Shown here in pieces: positions 1 through 9,943 of a stretch of 64,000 nt of DNA. The notes under the pieces were generated by a model. It was not told where the DNA came from and did not search any database. It saw only the letters and a program-made list of their open reading frames with translations. The position numbers and the translations under genes were made by a program. Where the stretch lies: NCBI GenBank assembly GCA_900169235.1, contig FWCC01000253.1, forward strand, positions 1 to 64,000, in the 5' to 3' direction. The stretch comes from Zarea fungicola (Eukaryota > Ascomycota > Sordariomycetes > Hypocreales > Cordycipitaceae). Every line of letters begins with the position of its first letter. Within the stretch, counting starts at the first letter, position 1.

Positions 1-898
1 TTTTTGTCACCCACATGGCAGGCCAGCAGGCCAATGTGAGACAAACACAATTGATATGTGGGGCTCGACTTGGCCATCGAATCGAAATGATAGGGTTGTA
101 CTTGGGATTGCATATTGGTTACGTGTGGGGCCGAGTATTTCGCTAATGCTAGCTGTGCCGGGACAATCGGTAGAGGCAAGCCTAGCTACCTTAGTCAAGT
201 ACTTACCTAAGATAGTAGGTACGGAGGTACTTGAAGAGCTACAGAGAACCCAGGGTAGCTGCGGAATACACCGTCCTGGGAGGGGAAAAAGCTAGAACAA
301 TACGCAAGCACCAAGCTACGCAATGGCCTAGCCTTACCGATTCTTCCGGGGGGGGAGGGAAGCCCGCCAACCGTCCCATTGACGCCTCGCTGTTCATCCT
401 CATGCCGTCGTTTTTCGTGCTAGCTACATTCAACACACCTCTGTAAACTCGCATCGATTCAACACAGCTTTCTTGCATCAGCGGTCTATATTGCCCGCTG
501 ATATCACACCCGCCCTGGGCGAGGAGTTGCTGCGACACAGCGCTTACGGCCGCCCTCCACCACATCTCCCTCGAAGATGGCTTGAAAGCTCAACGCCGAG
601 TACCACCATCGTCTCCAAGAATAAGCCTAGAATTAGATCATATGCGCCCTGAAACAGTCTACCCTTTCTTCATATCCAAAGCGGCTTCCGACCCTCCAGA
701 TTATTCCGCCTGTGTGGCCCAAAGCGCAAAGACAGCACCAAGGCCAATAACCCTCGAGAGCTTCCACGGACACCGTCGTCAGCTTCCCCTCCCACCACCA
801 TCACTACATAAACTCGTGCCCAAAATTGGAACAACAAAAATAATCGCACACCAATATACTCAAATAAGGATTCACAAGCAAACACACATATACACGCC
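1..898. other. 5' flanking region without a supported gene
   Basis: I see no gene here. Only short overlapping frames without coding character occur. Bases 180-235 carry several TAGGTAC/GTACTTACC-like short palindromic words of the kind that recur in other intergenic regions of the window. The last 300 bases are pyrimidine- and A-rich and probably form the promoter and leader of the gene starting at 899. Confidence 0.6.
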
Positions 899-2668
899 AT
901 GGCGTCATCAAATCCGTTTCGGAGATCGGTCATGCAGGCCAAAACTACTGAGTCCTCCCTCCCAGTTCTCGACGCTATAGATACTACGATACAGTCATAC
1001 ACTGCACCGCCGAGAACATCTTTTCGCGAGCCAGACCCAGCAGAAGAAACCGAACGGAAGCAACAGCCAGCACAGCAAAAACCAGCAAAGAAGGTCAGGG
1101 TGCTGACGCCGCCGCCTCTATCGCCAGACTCGCCAGAGTGGCCAACGAGCGAGCCCATGTACCAGATGGGACATGGTCTCGTCCCGCCACCCTTGGGCTA
1201 TGATCCGTTTGGGGGCTCGGCAACGGATGAAAGCGACCGTGACAGTGCAGTGACGCCGCCATATCCAAAGCCCGCAGGCAGCAGCGGCTATTCAGCCGCC
1301 CTGCTTACAACGACCCCTCCTGCAACTGTCGCAGGAGGACCGCCCGGGAATCCGTTTAACCGGACACTTCAAGATATGGAGGACAGCCCCGGTAAAGAAG
1401 AGCTGGACCTACAGAAAAGAGAAGAAGGCGAAGCTCTAAAAGCCGCCAACGCCTCAATACCGGCGCTTAATGTGGATGCCTTTAAACGATTACTTTTGAC
1501 GGGCAAGTCAGGTCTGCGAGGAGACAATCAATCACAAGGCAATGATGTTGAGGCGCTCGCAGAATACAATGCCGAGGCAAATAAGATGACAGCAGCCATT
1601 AGCAGCATACACGACCATCAGCAAGCTGGCAGAGGACATAACGAGTCGCAACAAGGCCATCATGTGGTGTCGCCATCTACATCTGCAAAGGACAAGAAGA
1701 CTGCTCCGCCGCCGCCGCCGCCAAGCTCGCGCCATGGCAAGTCGATTAAGAACGACCAGCAATCTAAAGCTGCCACTGCAGAACCTGAAGCCGAACATCA
1801 GCACCATGCTTCACCAGAACAATACAAACCGGCATTAAATACACAAATCCAGAGCAACGGCGCCTCAGATGAGGACTTTGAGTCCGCCTCAGATGAATAT
1901 GACTCATTAGTCGACGAGGCTACTGGTCCGGAAACCCCAGCAGCAGCAGCAGCAGCATCAGTGCATATCGGTGGGAAGAAGCCGGCGCCGGCGCCGCCCC
2001 CGCCACGCGGGCACGCGCGAACAGACACGAAGACGAGTATTCTAATATCAGGGGTGACGCCATCATCATTTAAACCGAGTGACGATGACCCACCGTCGCG
2101 TTCGTCCACGGACTCCATGACGGCCCACAGACAAGATACTACCGTGCCAGAGAAACACCGCCCGAGTATCCCTGCTCCGCCACCTCCGCGACGGCCTCAT
2201 GCAGCGCCAAGGCAAGCCAGCAATACAGGGCCGTCGCCGTCTATTTCTTCCTCGTCGATGCCGCAGCGCCCGATATTGACGGATGTTGCGGTGTCTACAT
2301 CGTCAGCGAGTAGCGGCGCTTCTGGCGTGAAAGCGGGCAAATCACCAGCGCCACCGCTCCCACCCGCCAGGAACCCCTCCTTTGCGCGACGGCCGCCTAG
2401 TATTCATTCGACAGATGGCACCGGCCTAAGGAAGATGGACGGTGCGGTGCCGCCACCACCACCACCGCCACCACGGCACCGGGGTAACAGTCCCGCGCAA
2501 AGCTCGCGAAAATCGAGCTCTGACAGCAGACCGGAGGAGGTTGTGCCAGGTGGAAGAAGCCAAAGCAGCAGCTCACAACTCGTCAATTCTAGCAAAGGAG
2601 CGGATATTCTGGCGGATCTGGACGCGTTGCGACGTGAAGTGGAAGCATTACGAGGAGCAGCTCAGTGA
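899..2668 (+). CDS. Proline-rich, intrinsically disordered NPF-motif protein (589 aa)
   Basis: I do not recognise a named family. The single-exon frame starts at an ATG in good context (CGCCATGG). The protein is low-complexity and rich in Pro, Ser, Ala and His. Two NPF tripeptides, at residues 5-7 and 151-153, match the ligand type of EH domains in endocytic proteins. At least five proline clusters of the type APPPPR or PPPPPPPPR, flanked by Arg or Lys, match SH3- or profilin-binding ligands. The last about 20 residues form a short Leu/Glu/Arg heptad segment likely to be a coiled coil. There is no signal peptide or membrane segment. An adaptor role in cortical actin or endocytosis is inference from these linear motifs only. 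A His- and Gln-rich middle and an acidic patch near residue 325 are unexplained. The reading frame is clearly coding by length and composition. Confidence 0.75.
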   Translation: MASSNPFRRSVMQAKTTESSLPVLDAIDTTIQSYTAPPRTSFREPDPAEETERKQQPAQQKPAKKVRVLTPPPLSPDSPEWPTSEPMYQMGHGLVPPPLGYDPFGGSATDESDRDSAVTPPYPKPAGSSGYSAALLTTTPPATVAGGPPGNPFNRTLQDMEDSPGKEELDLQKREEGEALKAANASIPALNVDAFKRLLLTGKSGLRGDNQSQGNDVEALAEYNAEANKMTAAISSIHDHQQAGRGHNESQQGHHVVSPSTSAKDKKTAPPPPPPSSRHGKSIKNDQQSKAATAEPEAEHQHHASPEQYKPALNTQIQSNGASDEDFESASDEYDSLVDEATGPETPAAAAAASVHIGGKKPAPAPPPPRGHARTDTKTSILISGVTPSSFKPSDDDPPSRSSTDSMTAHRQDTTVPEKHRPSIPAPPPPRRPHAAPRQASNTGPSPSISSSSMPQRPILTDVAVSTSSASSGASGVKAGKSPAPPLPPARNPSFARRPPSIHSTDGTGLRKMDGAVPPPPPPPPRHRGNSPAQSSRKSSSDSRPEEVVPGGRSQSSSSQLVNSSKGADILADLDALRREVEALRGAAQ

Positions 2669-2940
2669 ATGCAACGAAACGAAACAGCCGCAAGAAATCA
2701 ACGTAGATGTATATGAATTGAAACGGGGGCCTCAAAGCCCGGAAAATAAAACTGCATGAATATTTCTTTTTTTCTCAGCTTTTGATGGGGGCGTGTAAGA
2801 TAGAGCACAATTTTACAGTCGAACTGTATTTATCATCATTCTTATTACCATTATCCGGTTCATACAGTTCCCGAATTGTTTAGGGACGAGCAAAACTATT
2901 TACTAAACAGAGACAGCTTGTAAACCCCCTTCAAGGTGGA

Positions 2941-3720
2941 TTACAAGAACGAAAGAAGCAGCGCAAATGCTACTCCAAAACCAAGAGTAACAGGGTTTGG
3001 CGCTTTCGGCGCCATCCCTGCATCAGGCTTGCTGGTATGTGCTGGTAGGTGTTGGTGGGGTTTGTTGGTGGGGTTGTTGATTTGACTGGAACAATGTGAG
3101 TATTGGCAGAAACGTGAGCAAGAGAGAAAGAAAAAAAAAAAAGGAAAATCAAGCCTCGGCTTACGGTTGAACGTCTGCTTATATTCCGTGCGAGGATCTA
3201 ATTCAACAAGAATCTGTTCAAAGCACAAAACATCGGCCATGGTTGCCGTCGCCGCCGTGATGCCCTCGAGGTTGGAGTAGAGGGTGAGGTATCACAGAAA
3301 CTCGTGCCACTGCTACACTTGATTAGAACTCTACTCCTTCGATTCCAAACAAGACCATTTTTTGTAAACAGAGACCCACCAATCCTTGCCAGTTCTGTCG
3401 CCTATGAAGACGGGCTGATTCCCGGCGCACCTTGTTGCGTGGTTGTTGCAGTACTCCGCGCCAGCCGGGCAGCAGGCGCCGTGGCCGCTATATGTGCCCC
3501 ATATTGAGCCTGCAGGACAATTAATTGCACTCCCCAAAGTAAGAAAAAGACTAATCTATAGGAAACAAGTACATCTCATTGACTTTTCAAGGATAAGTGC
3601 TCACAGTAGTAACTGACAAACGATCTATACCCAACTAAACCCGGAGGCACATAGCCGCGTCCTTGGAAGGTGTCTGGCGTGGCGGGAGCTTGTGTGACGG
3701 CTTCGTTGCGTTTCTAAATA
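2941..3720 (-). CDS. Probable multi-exon gene for a small Cys-rich, GPI-anchor-like secreted protein
   Basis: No single frame spans this gene, so exact exons are uncertain. Three pieces on the minus strand look coding. Around 3601-3715 a frame reads RNEAVTQAPATPDTF and continues to GLVGYRSFVSYYC. Around 3385-3560 a frame reads INCPAGSIWGTYSGHGACC, then PAGAEYCNN and CAGNQPVF, with at least five closely spaced cysteines. The 3' piece ending at 2941 finishes with PNPVTLGFGVAFALLLSFL and a stop, a hydrophobic C-terminal tail typical of GPI-anchor signals. Possible intron borders include a TAG acceptor near 3716, a donor near 3604 with an acceptor near 3556, and a GTGGGT donor near 3385. I could not fix the signal-peptide exon; an ATG near 3913 followed by a hydrophobic run is one candidate. 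A cell-wall or surface protein is likely, but the function is unknown. Confidence 0.4.
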
Positions 3721-3849
3721 AGCCCCAGGATTGCTGCTTTTTATGCTGCTGCTGTTGGAGTGGCCGTGCTGGCGATGGTGAGAGTGACTTTTGCTCGATG
3801 TAGCATGGCAACGACTTCTTCTACCTTGGTTCAATTCAAAAGTCAATGT

Positions 3850-4436
3850 GCTGCGGAACCAATATAATCAAGAAGAATCCAAGACAAAAAAGAGAGACTG
3901 ATAGCGAACATGACGGCAATTTTCAGCCTTCACAGAGCGCAGAGATACCCAATTGGGCATGGCCTGGACTTTTCTCAAGCACGAGATACAAAAGAGGATA
4001 GCAGAGCGAAATGCGATATATAAGCTTTTTGACAACTAACATGTATAATAAACGTAATACAATTGCAGACAATTCATAGTCTTCATTCAATACTGTTGAA
4101 ATCCAAGGCCGTATTAAACCTATGGTACCACAATTCAAAACAATTTGACTAGCTGTACATCGATGTACTCTTCCAACTGTCTGAAGGACGTCTCCTGCAT
4201 AGCTTTAAAACAGTCGAATGCTTAAAAAAAATGCAGAGAATCAGCGAATTAGAACCCCGCATTCACCTGGGTTAGGGAACACTGGAAACGACAAATGCAA
4301 TAGCCTTGTCCAGATCGGTCATTACATGTACTACCCCTCACGTAGAAGAGTATTGTGCTCAAAGACAGTCCATTTAGCAAGAATAATTCCCAAAAAGTTT
4401 ACGTTTTTAAGCCAATAATTTCTATACATCTTTTTA
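3850..4436. other. AT-rich intergenic region
   Basis: No supported gene. The sequence is AT-rich with scattered stops in all frames. It separates the minus-strand Cys-rich gene from the plus-strand ankyrin gene, so it probably holds both promoters. Bases 3890-3915 on the minus strand hold an ATG followed by a hydrophobic stretch that might be the first exon of the upstream minus-strand gene, but no good donor follows. Confidence 0.4.
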
Positions 4437-5273
4437 ATGTCAATGTTACGCCTTCCAAACGAACTCATTCTAGAACTGGGTTCGCAGCTAGAGCGTGAGC
4501 GAGATATAAATGCACTTGCTCGAGCAAATCGGCGACTCTTTGGCTGTCTCAACCAGCTTCTTTACTCCCGCAATATCCACCAGTTTAATAGCTCTGCGCT
4601 TGTATGGGCAGCCGCTGGTAACAATGAGCAGACATTAAACCGGGCGCTTGGTTTTGGTGCGCAGGCTATAGGGGAAGCGCTGACTGTGGCGGCAAGCGAA
4701 GGGCACGAAAACGTTATTGCAACGTTGCTCTCTGCGTACACTGCTGACGACGACTTGGCTGGTCACGGTCAGCGTGCAATTTTCCTGGCTATATCTATGG
4801 GTTATGCATCAATTGCCCAGCTACTGGTTCTTTCGGGTAAGATTCAAGTGGACTCCAAGAATTCCGAGGGCATGACGCCACTCTCGTGTGCTGCATCCAT
4901 AGGGCATGGCTCTATTGTCAAGTTGCTTATTGATACTGGAGGATGTGTCGATGTCAACTCAAAGGATCACAACGGCCGCACACCGCTATCGCATGCGGCG
5001 GAGGCAGGGCAAGACTCCGCTATCCAGCTCCTTCTAGATACCGGAAAGGTAGACGTTAATGCAAGAGACGAGCGCGGCTGGACGCCTCTGTCTTATGCGG
5101 TATCGGTAGGGGCTGATTCTGTTGTTGAGCTGCTATTAAGCACCGGCAAGCTTGACATTGAATCACGGGACTCGTATGGCAGAACACCCATCTCACAGGC
5201 CAAGTCTAGAGGTTACATGTCCATTATGCGACTTTTGCTAGACTCTCTTGAGGCGGGAACCATGCAAAGTTAA
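4437..5273 (+). CDS. F-box-like / ankyrin-repeat protein (278 aa)
   Basis: Residues 4-45 start with LPNELILELGSQLE and continue with an ANRRLF segment, which resembles the F-box-like start found in many fungal ankyrin proteins. From about residue 52 to 270 there are about six ankyrin units. The clearest contain GMTPLSCAASIGHGSIVKLL (145-164), GRTPLSHAAEAGQDSAIQLL (180-199), GWTPLSYAVSVGADSVVELL (214-233) and GRTPISQAKSRGYMSIMRLL (248-267). A substrate-receptor role in an SCF ubiquitin ligase follows from the domain pair but is not proven. The start ATG is preceded by an in-frame stop-rich AT tract, so it is the best choice. Codon use is less biased than in the neighbouring housekeeping genes, as is usual for this expanded and rapidly evolving family. 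No signal peptide or membrane segment is visible. Confidence 0.8.
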   Translation: MSMLRLPNELILELGSQLERERDINALARANRRLFGCLNQLLYSRNIHQFNSSALVWAAAGNNEQTLNRALGFGAQAIGEALTVAASEGHENVIATLLSAYTADDDLAGHGQRAIFLAISMGYASIAQLLVLSGKIQVDSKNSEGMTPLSCAASIGHGSIVKLLIDTGGCVDVNSKDHNGRTPLSHAAEAGQDSAIQLLLDTGKVDVNARDERGWTPLSYAVSVGADSVVELLLSTGKLDIESRDSYGRTPISQAKSRGYMSIMRLLLDSLEAGTMQS

Positions 5274-5708
5274 GTCAGGAGGAACTTGTATAGTTCTAGT
5301 TGAGTTAATAACTGCTCAGGATTTAAACTTGATAGATAAAGTATGTGATGATGGCTATTTGAAACACGCAGTAATATCTAGGAGGCAGGCTGCTTGCCAA
5401 AGAGTTTCACCTGCTCAGCTGGGTACCAGCCAACCCGAGAAATGAGAACATTATTTCCAAAATATGTCCCCTGATATACGTCCATTTTCAAAAGAAGTCT
5501 TCGGTTTGACTGCCTCTAAAAACCTGCAATGTAGTGGAACGCAGTTGTCCCTCTATATGCAAGAATCATGTTTAATTTTGCAACAAAAAGCACTTGTATC
5601 TATTTGGACACATATTTAAAACCACCCATTAAAACCATCATTTCATTATCCCATAAAAAGTCGTTAGGAGCGGAAACATCCCTTTGTGAGCGACTTGACA
5701 TTTACTCC
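5274..5708. other. Convergent 3' intergenic region
   Basis: No gene is supported. The region lies between the 3' ends of the ankyrin gene (+) and the 881-aa gene (-). It is AT-rich and probably contains both 3' untranslated regions. Confidence 0.6.
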
Positions 5709-8354
5709 TCACTCCCACTCCTTCCACTGCTCAATCAAGTCGTCGATTTGCTTCTCCGTCCTGACATCTCTCTGTCCTTCCCTGTCCAACTTCGACAGCT
5801 TATTCTTGATGCTTGACTCAATCGCCAGGCGCTCTCTCACCTTGGTTTCCAAGTACTTGGGGTCGTTGCGGCGGCATGCGCGTTTGAAAATGTCCCGCAT
5901 GCGCGCTGAGTATAGCTGGCAGGTAGCATGCGAGATCTTTTGAGGCTTAATGTAAAAGTTGCGCGCAATGACGTTTTCGTCTGTCAGGCGCGGCCGCACG
6001 ACGTCTTCGAAACAGTCACCGCAGACAGTAAATTCAGGCAGGAACTGCATAAAATGCCAGTATCCGTCCACGACAGGCTTGTCTTCGCGGCATTCGTTGT
6101 GGACGCTGAGCCGCTCCAGTTTTTGTGCCAGGGAACCCAGATCGGGGCCATTTTTAGAGCTCTGCGCCCTGTCTGCCGTCGTCTCAAATGAGTCAAAGTA
6201 TAAGACAAAGTCTGTCCTGTCTGGGGCAAAATGCAGCGCACAGCTGCTACGGACAGGGCTTGACCTCGACTCCAGAGGCCCAAAGATTCCACACAGGGTG
6301 GGAAGAAGAGCTTCTACAGTTTTGGCGCATTGGTAGCATACAGTAAACTCCGGAACAGGTCGTTTTGTGTAGGGATCTTTAATCGTGTACCAGTCTCTGG
6401 TGGTCCTGCGATCTCCAGGACATCGCTGGCTCCGAGCAGCCGACGATACAGCAGAAATATCATGGAAGACTTGCAAGTCTTCAGACTTCTTTTTCAAAAT
6501 GAGCAACCATGCAATTCGATACCATGGCGATGAGCCAAAGTCGCAAGATATGGGATCCACAGTGGAGCGCAAGACCGGATGGAAGTGAGTTCGATAATCT
6601 GAATTGGAAAAAACTTGACCGTAGCATTCGGGACAAATGTTAAAGTCAGTTCGCGGCAATGTCAACCAGTCAACCTTTCCGGTTACTGGCTTCATTCGCG
6701 GACAGTTGGGAAGACGATCAGATGCCTCATTCTCTCGATTTTCCGAATACCTTCGATAGGTGCCAACAGGTCGATCAGGTATTGCCCCGTGCTTCTCAGG
6801 GTCGAAACTGGGTGGTTTCCATTCCTTCACCTCGGGCGGCTTGGAGTCTGATTGACTGGAACCCGAATCAGGGGGAATGCGTCTTTCTGGTACCTCGGTA
6901 GAGGACTCGGGTGGGAGTTTTGGCATATAAATCGGTCCCGCAGGGCCATCGATAGACCTTCTAGCATCAGGAGGCATTGACAGAGGGTCAATATGAAATC
7001 CGTCTTCTTCAGGATATGGTAGAGGTGACTGTACGGTGGTTTCGGAATGCTTGGATACGCTGAATGTCGCGGCAGACCTTGGCATAGGAGGCTGTTCTGT
7101 GTCGTAGTTTGGTAATTTGGGAATAGGCATTGTGCTTGTCCGAGACGGTGTCTTCTCGATGGGTGCTGCCCCTGATCGTGAAGGTATTTTCTCCAATTTT
7201 ACCTGTTCAGGTTCTGGAGCTCTATGGATGTCCAGCTCACGATCTTCTTGTACGACAAGTGGCTTCTGTGTCGGCAACGGCTGCACAGGCTTTGGGTGCT
7301 CGTCCTTGGAGCGACTGTGCTCACGAGATATGCGTGCGGACGATTTTGTCGAGTCTCTCGAGAAAGACTGGACAGGTCGTGTTGAATTCTCGTCGCGCAA
7401 TGAACTTGAGTAATATTCTCGGTTGATACGGTCACCGTCCCGGTCGTTTGAAATAGGACGTCTTGGCGGGCGATATTCCGGACCAGTCTCAGAGCGCCTA
7501 GTAGAGTGTTCCGGGCTAATCCTCGAATATCTTTTCTCGCGCGGTCTATCTCTATATTCTCCGCTATAGTAATCCTCTTCTCTTCCTCGAGAACTCTGCT
7601 TCATGATGTCCGGGGATAAGAGCTGGTCCCCGTACTGGCGTGATGGCCGAGAAGGTCGATAAGAGTTGAAATAGTCCGGCCGCGGACCGTTAACAGCGGA
7701 TCTGCTCCGATGGTGTTCCGCTTGTCGATGGTCACAAAGCTCAGTGTCTAGAACGGGCAAATCTTGCCTGCTTCTCCTCCGACCCGTCGACGGCGGTGAT
7801 AGACCATCACTTGGCGCACGTCTGTGGTGGGGAACTGGATCACTTGGTCGGGGCGCAGGTGGACTGTTCGAGGGTTTGGGTGGTATTGGGTTGGATTTTT
7901 CGTCAACAAAATCTGAGCTATCCCCATTTGCAACGGCTGCTTGGTCGTCATCAATTATGACAAATCGTCTCTCGGGGTTGAACTCATGAACCTCCATGAT
8001 GGCGGGGTTTTGATCCGCGTCACCTCTAGAGGATGCCTCCTCCTCAGGTATCACCGTTCTACAGTAGCCATGCTCTTTTGTAATGATGGTGTCTTCGTCA
8101 TCGACTGTTGGTGGCGGAGGTGAGGGTCGGCTTCGCGAACCCGCACGGTTGTGTGTTGGAGGCGGTGGTAAGCGAATAGGCGACGGGCTGTCTCTTGGCC
8201 GCGCTCGCGGGTTTACGTCGTTGCGAGAGCGCTCAGGTCGGTATGTGTCCTCGACCACGCCAAGCTGGTCAATGGCAGGGGATTTGCTCCTGCTGCGAGA
8301 GGACTTGAAGTACCCCGCCTGGAGCAGGTTTTGGATGTCGACAGTATCGCCCAT
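5709..8354 (-). CDS. Arg/Ser-rich protein with three C-terminal Cys modules (881 aa), family not recognised
   Basis: This is one uninterrupted exon from an ATG at 8354. Residues 1 to about 540 are disordered and rich in Arg, Ser, Pro and Asp, with many RS/SR pairs, suggesting a nuclear or RNA-associated protein. The C-terminal third is different. It carries three similar modules, each with four cysteines: C551, C574, C577, C604; C645, C673, C676, C705; and C755, C778, C781, C812. Each CxxC pair follows the pattern [DE]-F-[NT]-[IV]-C-x2-C, and a Trp lies 11-18 residues before it. In modules 2 and 3 the Phe is preceded by PE. This spacing would suit one metal ion per module. The tail is charged and helical and ends in QWKEWE. 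I know no named domain with this pattern; zinc binding is inference. Two of the three CxxC loops are highly similar (PEFTVCYQC, PEFTVCGDC), arguing for internal duplication. Confidence 0.75.
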   Translation of the reverse strand: MGDTVDIQNLLQAGYFKSSRSRSKSPAIDQLGVVEDTYRPERSRNDVNPRARPRDSPSPIRLPPPPTHNRAGSRSRPSPPPPTVDDEDTIITKEHGYCRTVIPEEEASSRGDADQNPAIMEVHEFNPERRFVIIDDDQAAVANGDSSDFVDEKSNPIPPKPSNSPPAPRPSDPVPHHRRAPSDGLSPPSTGRRRSRQDLPVLDTELCDHRQAEHHRSRSAVNGPRPDYFNSYRPSRPSRQYGDQLLSPDIMKQSSRGREEDYYSGEYRDRPREKRYSRISPEHSTRRSETGPEYRPPRRPISNDRDGDRINREYYSSSLRDENSTRPVQSFSRDSTKSSARISREHSRSKDEHPKPVQPLPTQKPLVVQEDRELDIHRAPEPEQVKLEKIPSRSGAAPIEKTPSRTSTMPIPKLPNYDTEQPPMPRSAATFSVSKHSETTVQSPLPYPEEDGFHIDPLSMPPDARRSIDGPAGPIYMPKLPPESSTEVPERRIPPDSGSSQSDSKPPEVKEWKPPSFDPEKHGAIPDRPVGTYRRYSENRENEASDRLPNCPRMKPVTGKVDWLTLPRTDFNICPECYGQVFSNSDYRTHFHPVLRSTVDPISCDFGSSPWYRIAWLLILKKKSEDLQVFHDISAVSSAARSQRCPGDRRTTRDWYTIKDPYTKRPVPEFTVCYQCAKTVEALLPTLCGIFGPLESRSSPVRSSCALHFAPDRTDFVLYFDSFETTADRAQSSKNGPDLGSLAQKLERLSVHNECREDKPVVDGYWHFMQFLPEFTVCGDCFEDVVRPRLTDENVIARNFYIKPQKISHATCQLYSARMRDIFKRACRRNDPKYLETKVRERLAIESSIKNKLSKLDREGQRDVRTEKQIDDLIEQWKEWE

Positions 8355-9460
8355 TTTGACAAATCACTGTTTGCTGGATATTTGATGCATGACCTTTGCG
8401 GCTTATGGCAGTATCGATGGGTCGCAGCAGCTCAAGTTGTGGCTCGTTCGAACAAGCTGATGACGGGTTACTTTGCTTAGCTTGCGGTGTTGGCAGGCGG
8501 GAGGCGGCAGGCTGCAAGATGTCACGTCGTGGTGCGGGTGGACTTGCGGGCAACAAAGGACTGGATTGCAGGGATCTGCGGTGACGCAATGTGCGAGACA
8601 AAGAGCGACGAAAAGGCCGACGACTGCCAAAACTGGCGTGTTGTAAATATACAAAACGCTCAAATGTGCAACGAAGAAACAGGACGAAGGTGAGGAGGGC
8701 AAAAGATACCAAATACAAAACAGGTCACAAGTTGCAGAGCTGCTGGCTGGCAGCGCTGAGAGGCGCAGTGGCAAGGCAACGGACGGCATGACATCGACAG
8801 CGGGGGCCAACCGGCGGGCTCAGCCGTCAGAGTTGCCTTGAACAGCGGGGTGGCCAGCGGGAAGCCGGCTATGGCTAGCGCTGCGACTCCCCTGTATATG
8901 TAGGGTATGTGCTGTAGGCCGCCAGCTACCTACCTTCAGGTACCTACTACCTAGATACATAGGGTACGTACATGGTTGTAGTGCCCCTCAGCGGCCCGCC
9001 ACTGCCACCTGGAAGCTTGGCAAGGGCTTTTCTGTTCCTCTGGCTTCTAGAAGACTATTGTGGCAATACGGAGGCATCCTCTTGGGACACTGTTGCGCGA
9101 ATTCATGTGTAGCTTTGGACATGGCTCATCAATACGGTCTGCTGAATATCAAATACGCCTGCTTGTTCCTTTAATCCAGCTGTCTGAGTGATATGAAGTC
9201 TCCGTCTACACAGTTCCGCGACGTTGAACCTGGAATAGTCCGCCCACGGCCAGATCTGGTACCGCGCCTCTCAAATTGGCTAAAGCTGTGGTAAAATCAC
9301 TGATTTGCTCACTGTATCCATCGCCTAAACAATCAAAACACTTTTGTCCAGTCCGTTCTAAAGCGCTAGAATCAAAGTCTATTATTCCTAGTAGTACAGA
9401 GCCATCAATTAGTGATGGGCATGCAACCAACTGACAAGTCTCTCACATCTCCCCATCTCG
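8355..9460. other. Intergenic region upstream of the 881-aa gene
   Basis: No gene is supported. It holds the promoter and leader of the 881-aa minus-strand gene and the 3' flank of the PGA2 gene. Open frames near 8403-8810 lack an ATG at their 5' end and look non-coding. A short repeat-rich cluster at 8925-8970 is listed separately. Confidence 0.5.
8925..8970. repeat. Cluster of TACCTA / AGGTACCTA words
   Basis: Overlapping palindromic words, including CTACCTACC, AGGTACCTAC, ACCTAG and GGGTACGTAC, follow each other within about 45 bases. The same vocabulary recurs at 53480-53770 and 61490-61900. Confidence 0.6.
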
Positions 9461-9943
9461 TCAATCCTCCAGGAATTCTGCAATATCCTTGTCGTCCTCA
9501 TCTTCCATTCGTCTCTGTTCTTCTTGTTCCAGCATTTGCTTCAGCAGCACCCTCTGGCGAACTCTGGCCTTTTGCCCCCAATCAGCACCGGTGCCATCAC
9601 CACCATCTTCATTTTCAAGTTGCTCATTAAGTAGTGCCTTGGCACCTCTCAGCTCGTTTGGCGTCATGGAGACCGCCGCGGCCTCGGCCTTTTCCTTTTC
9701 GTCGGCCTCCTCCAAGTTTCGTACAGCCTTCTTGACGGACCACTTCATCAGATATGGGCGAAGTAGCATGTATCCTCCGACAATAACAGTAAGTCGAAGC
9801 CAATGGTGAATTGTCATCCTCGAAAAGGTCTCTTGAAGATTGTTGGAGGCATTGTTGCCAAACTGGAACGCCTTGGCCGCTGCCTGGCCGAGAAGATTGA
9901 GGCTGGGCGCGTCGGCTTTGGTATCTTCCATAAGAGGATCCAT
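9461..9943 (-). CDS. PGA2: PGA2-type protein-trafficking factor (160 aa)
   Basis: The protein matches the fungal PGA2 family, small ER/nuclear-envelope membrane proteins needed in yeast for maturation of Gas1 and Pho8. A single membrane span at about residues 48-65 contains LRLTVIVGGYMLLRPYLMK, the most conserved segment of the family. It is followed by a charged coiled region, a TPNELRGA motif, the sequence ADWGQKARVRQR and an acidic tail ending DKDIAEFLED. All of these occur in the same order in PGA2 homologues. The start ATG at 9943 has good context. The gene is intronless and diverges from mitochondrial EF-Tu across a 542-bp shared promoter. Length is typical of filamentous-fungal members (yeast is about 130 aa). 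Confidence 0.85.
   Translation of the reverse strand: MDPLMEDTKADAPSLNLLGQAAAKAFQFGNNASNNLQETFSRMTIHHWLRLTVIVGGYMLLRPYLMKWSVKKAVRNLEEADEKEKAEAAAVSMTPNELRGAKALLNEQLENEDGGDGTGADWGQKARVRQRVLLKQMLEQEEQRRMEDEDDKDIAEFLED

Noticed and set aside
8403..8810. 135-codon minus-strand Cys-rich frame upstream of the 881-aa gene
   Set aside because: It starts without ATG, lies in the presumed leader, and continues in no consistent splice frame.
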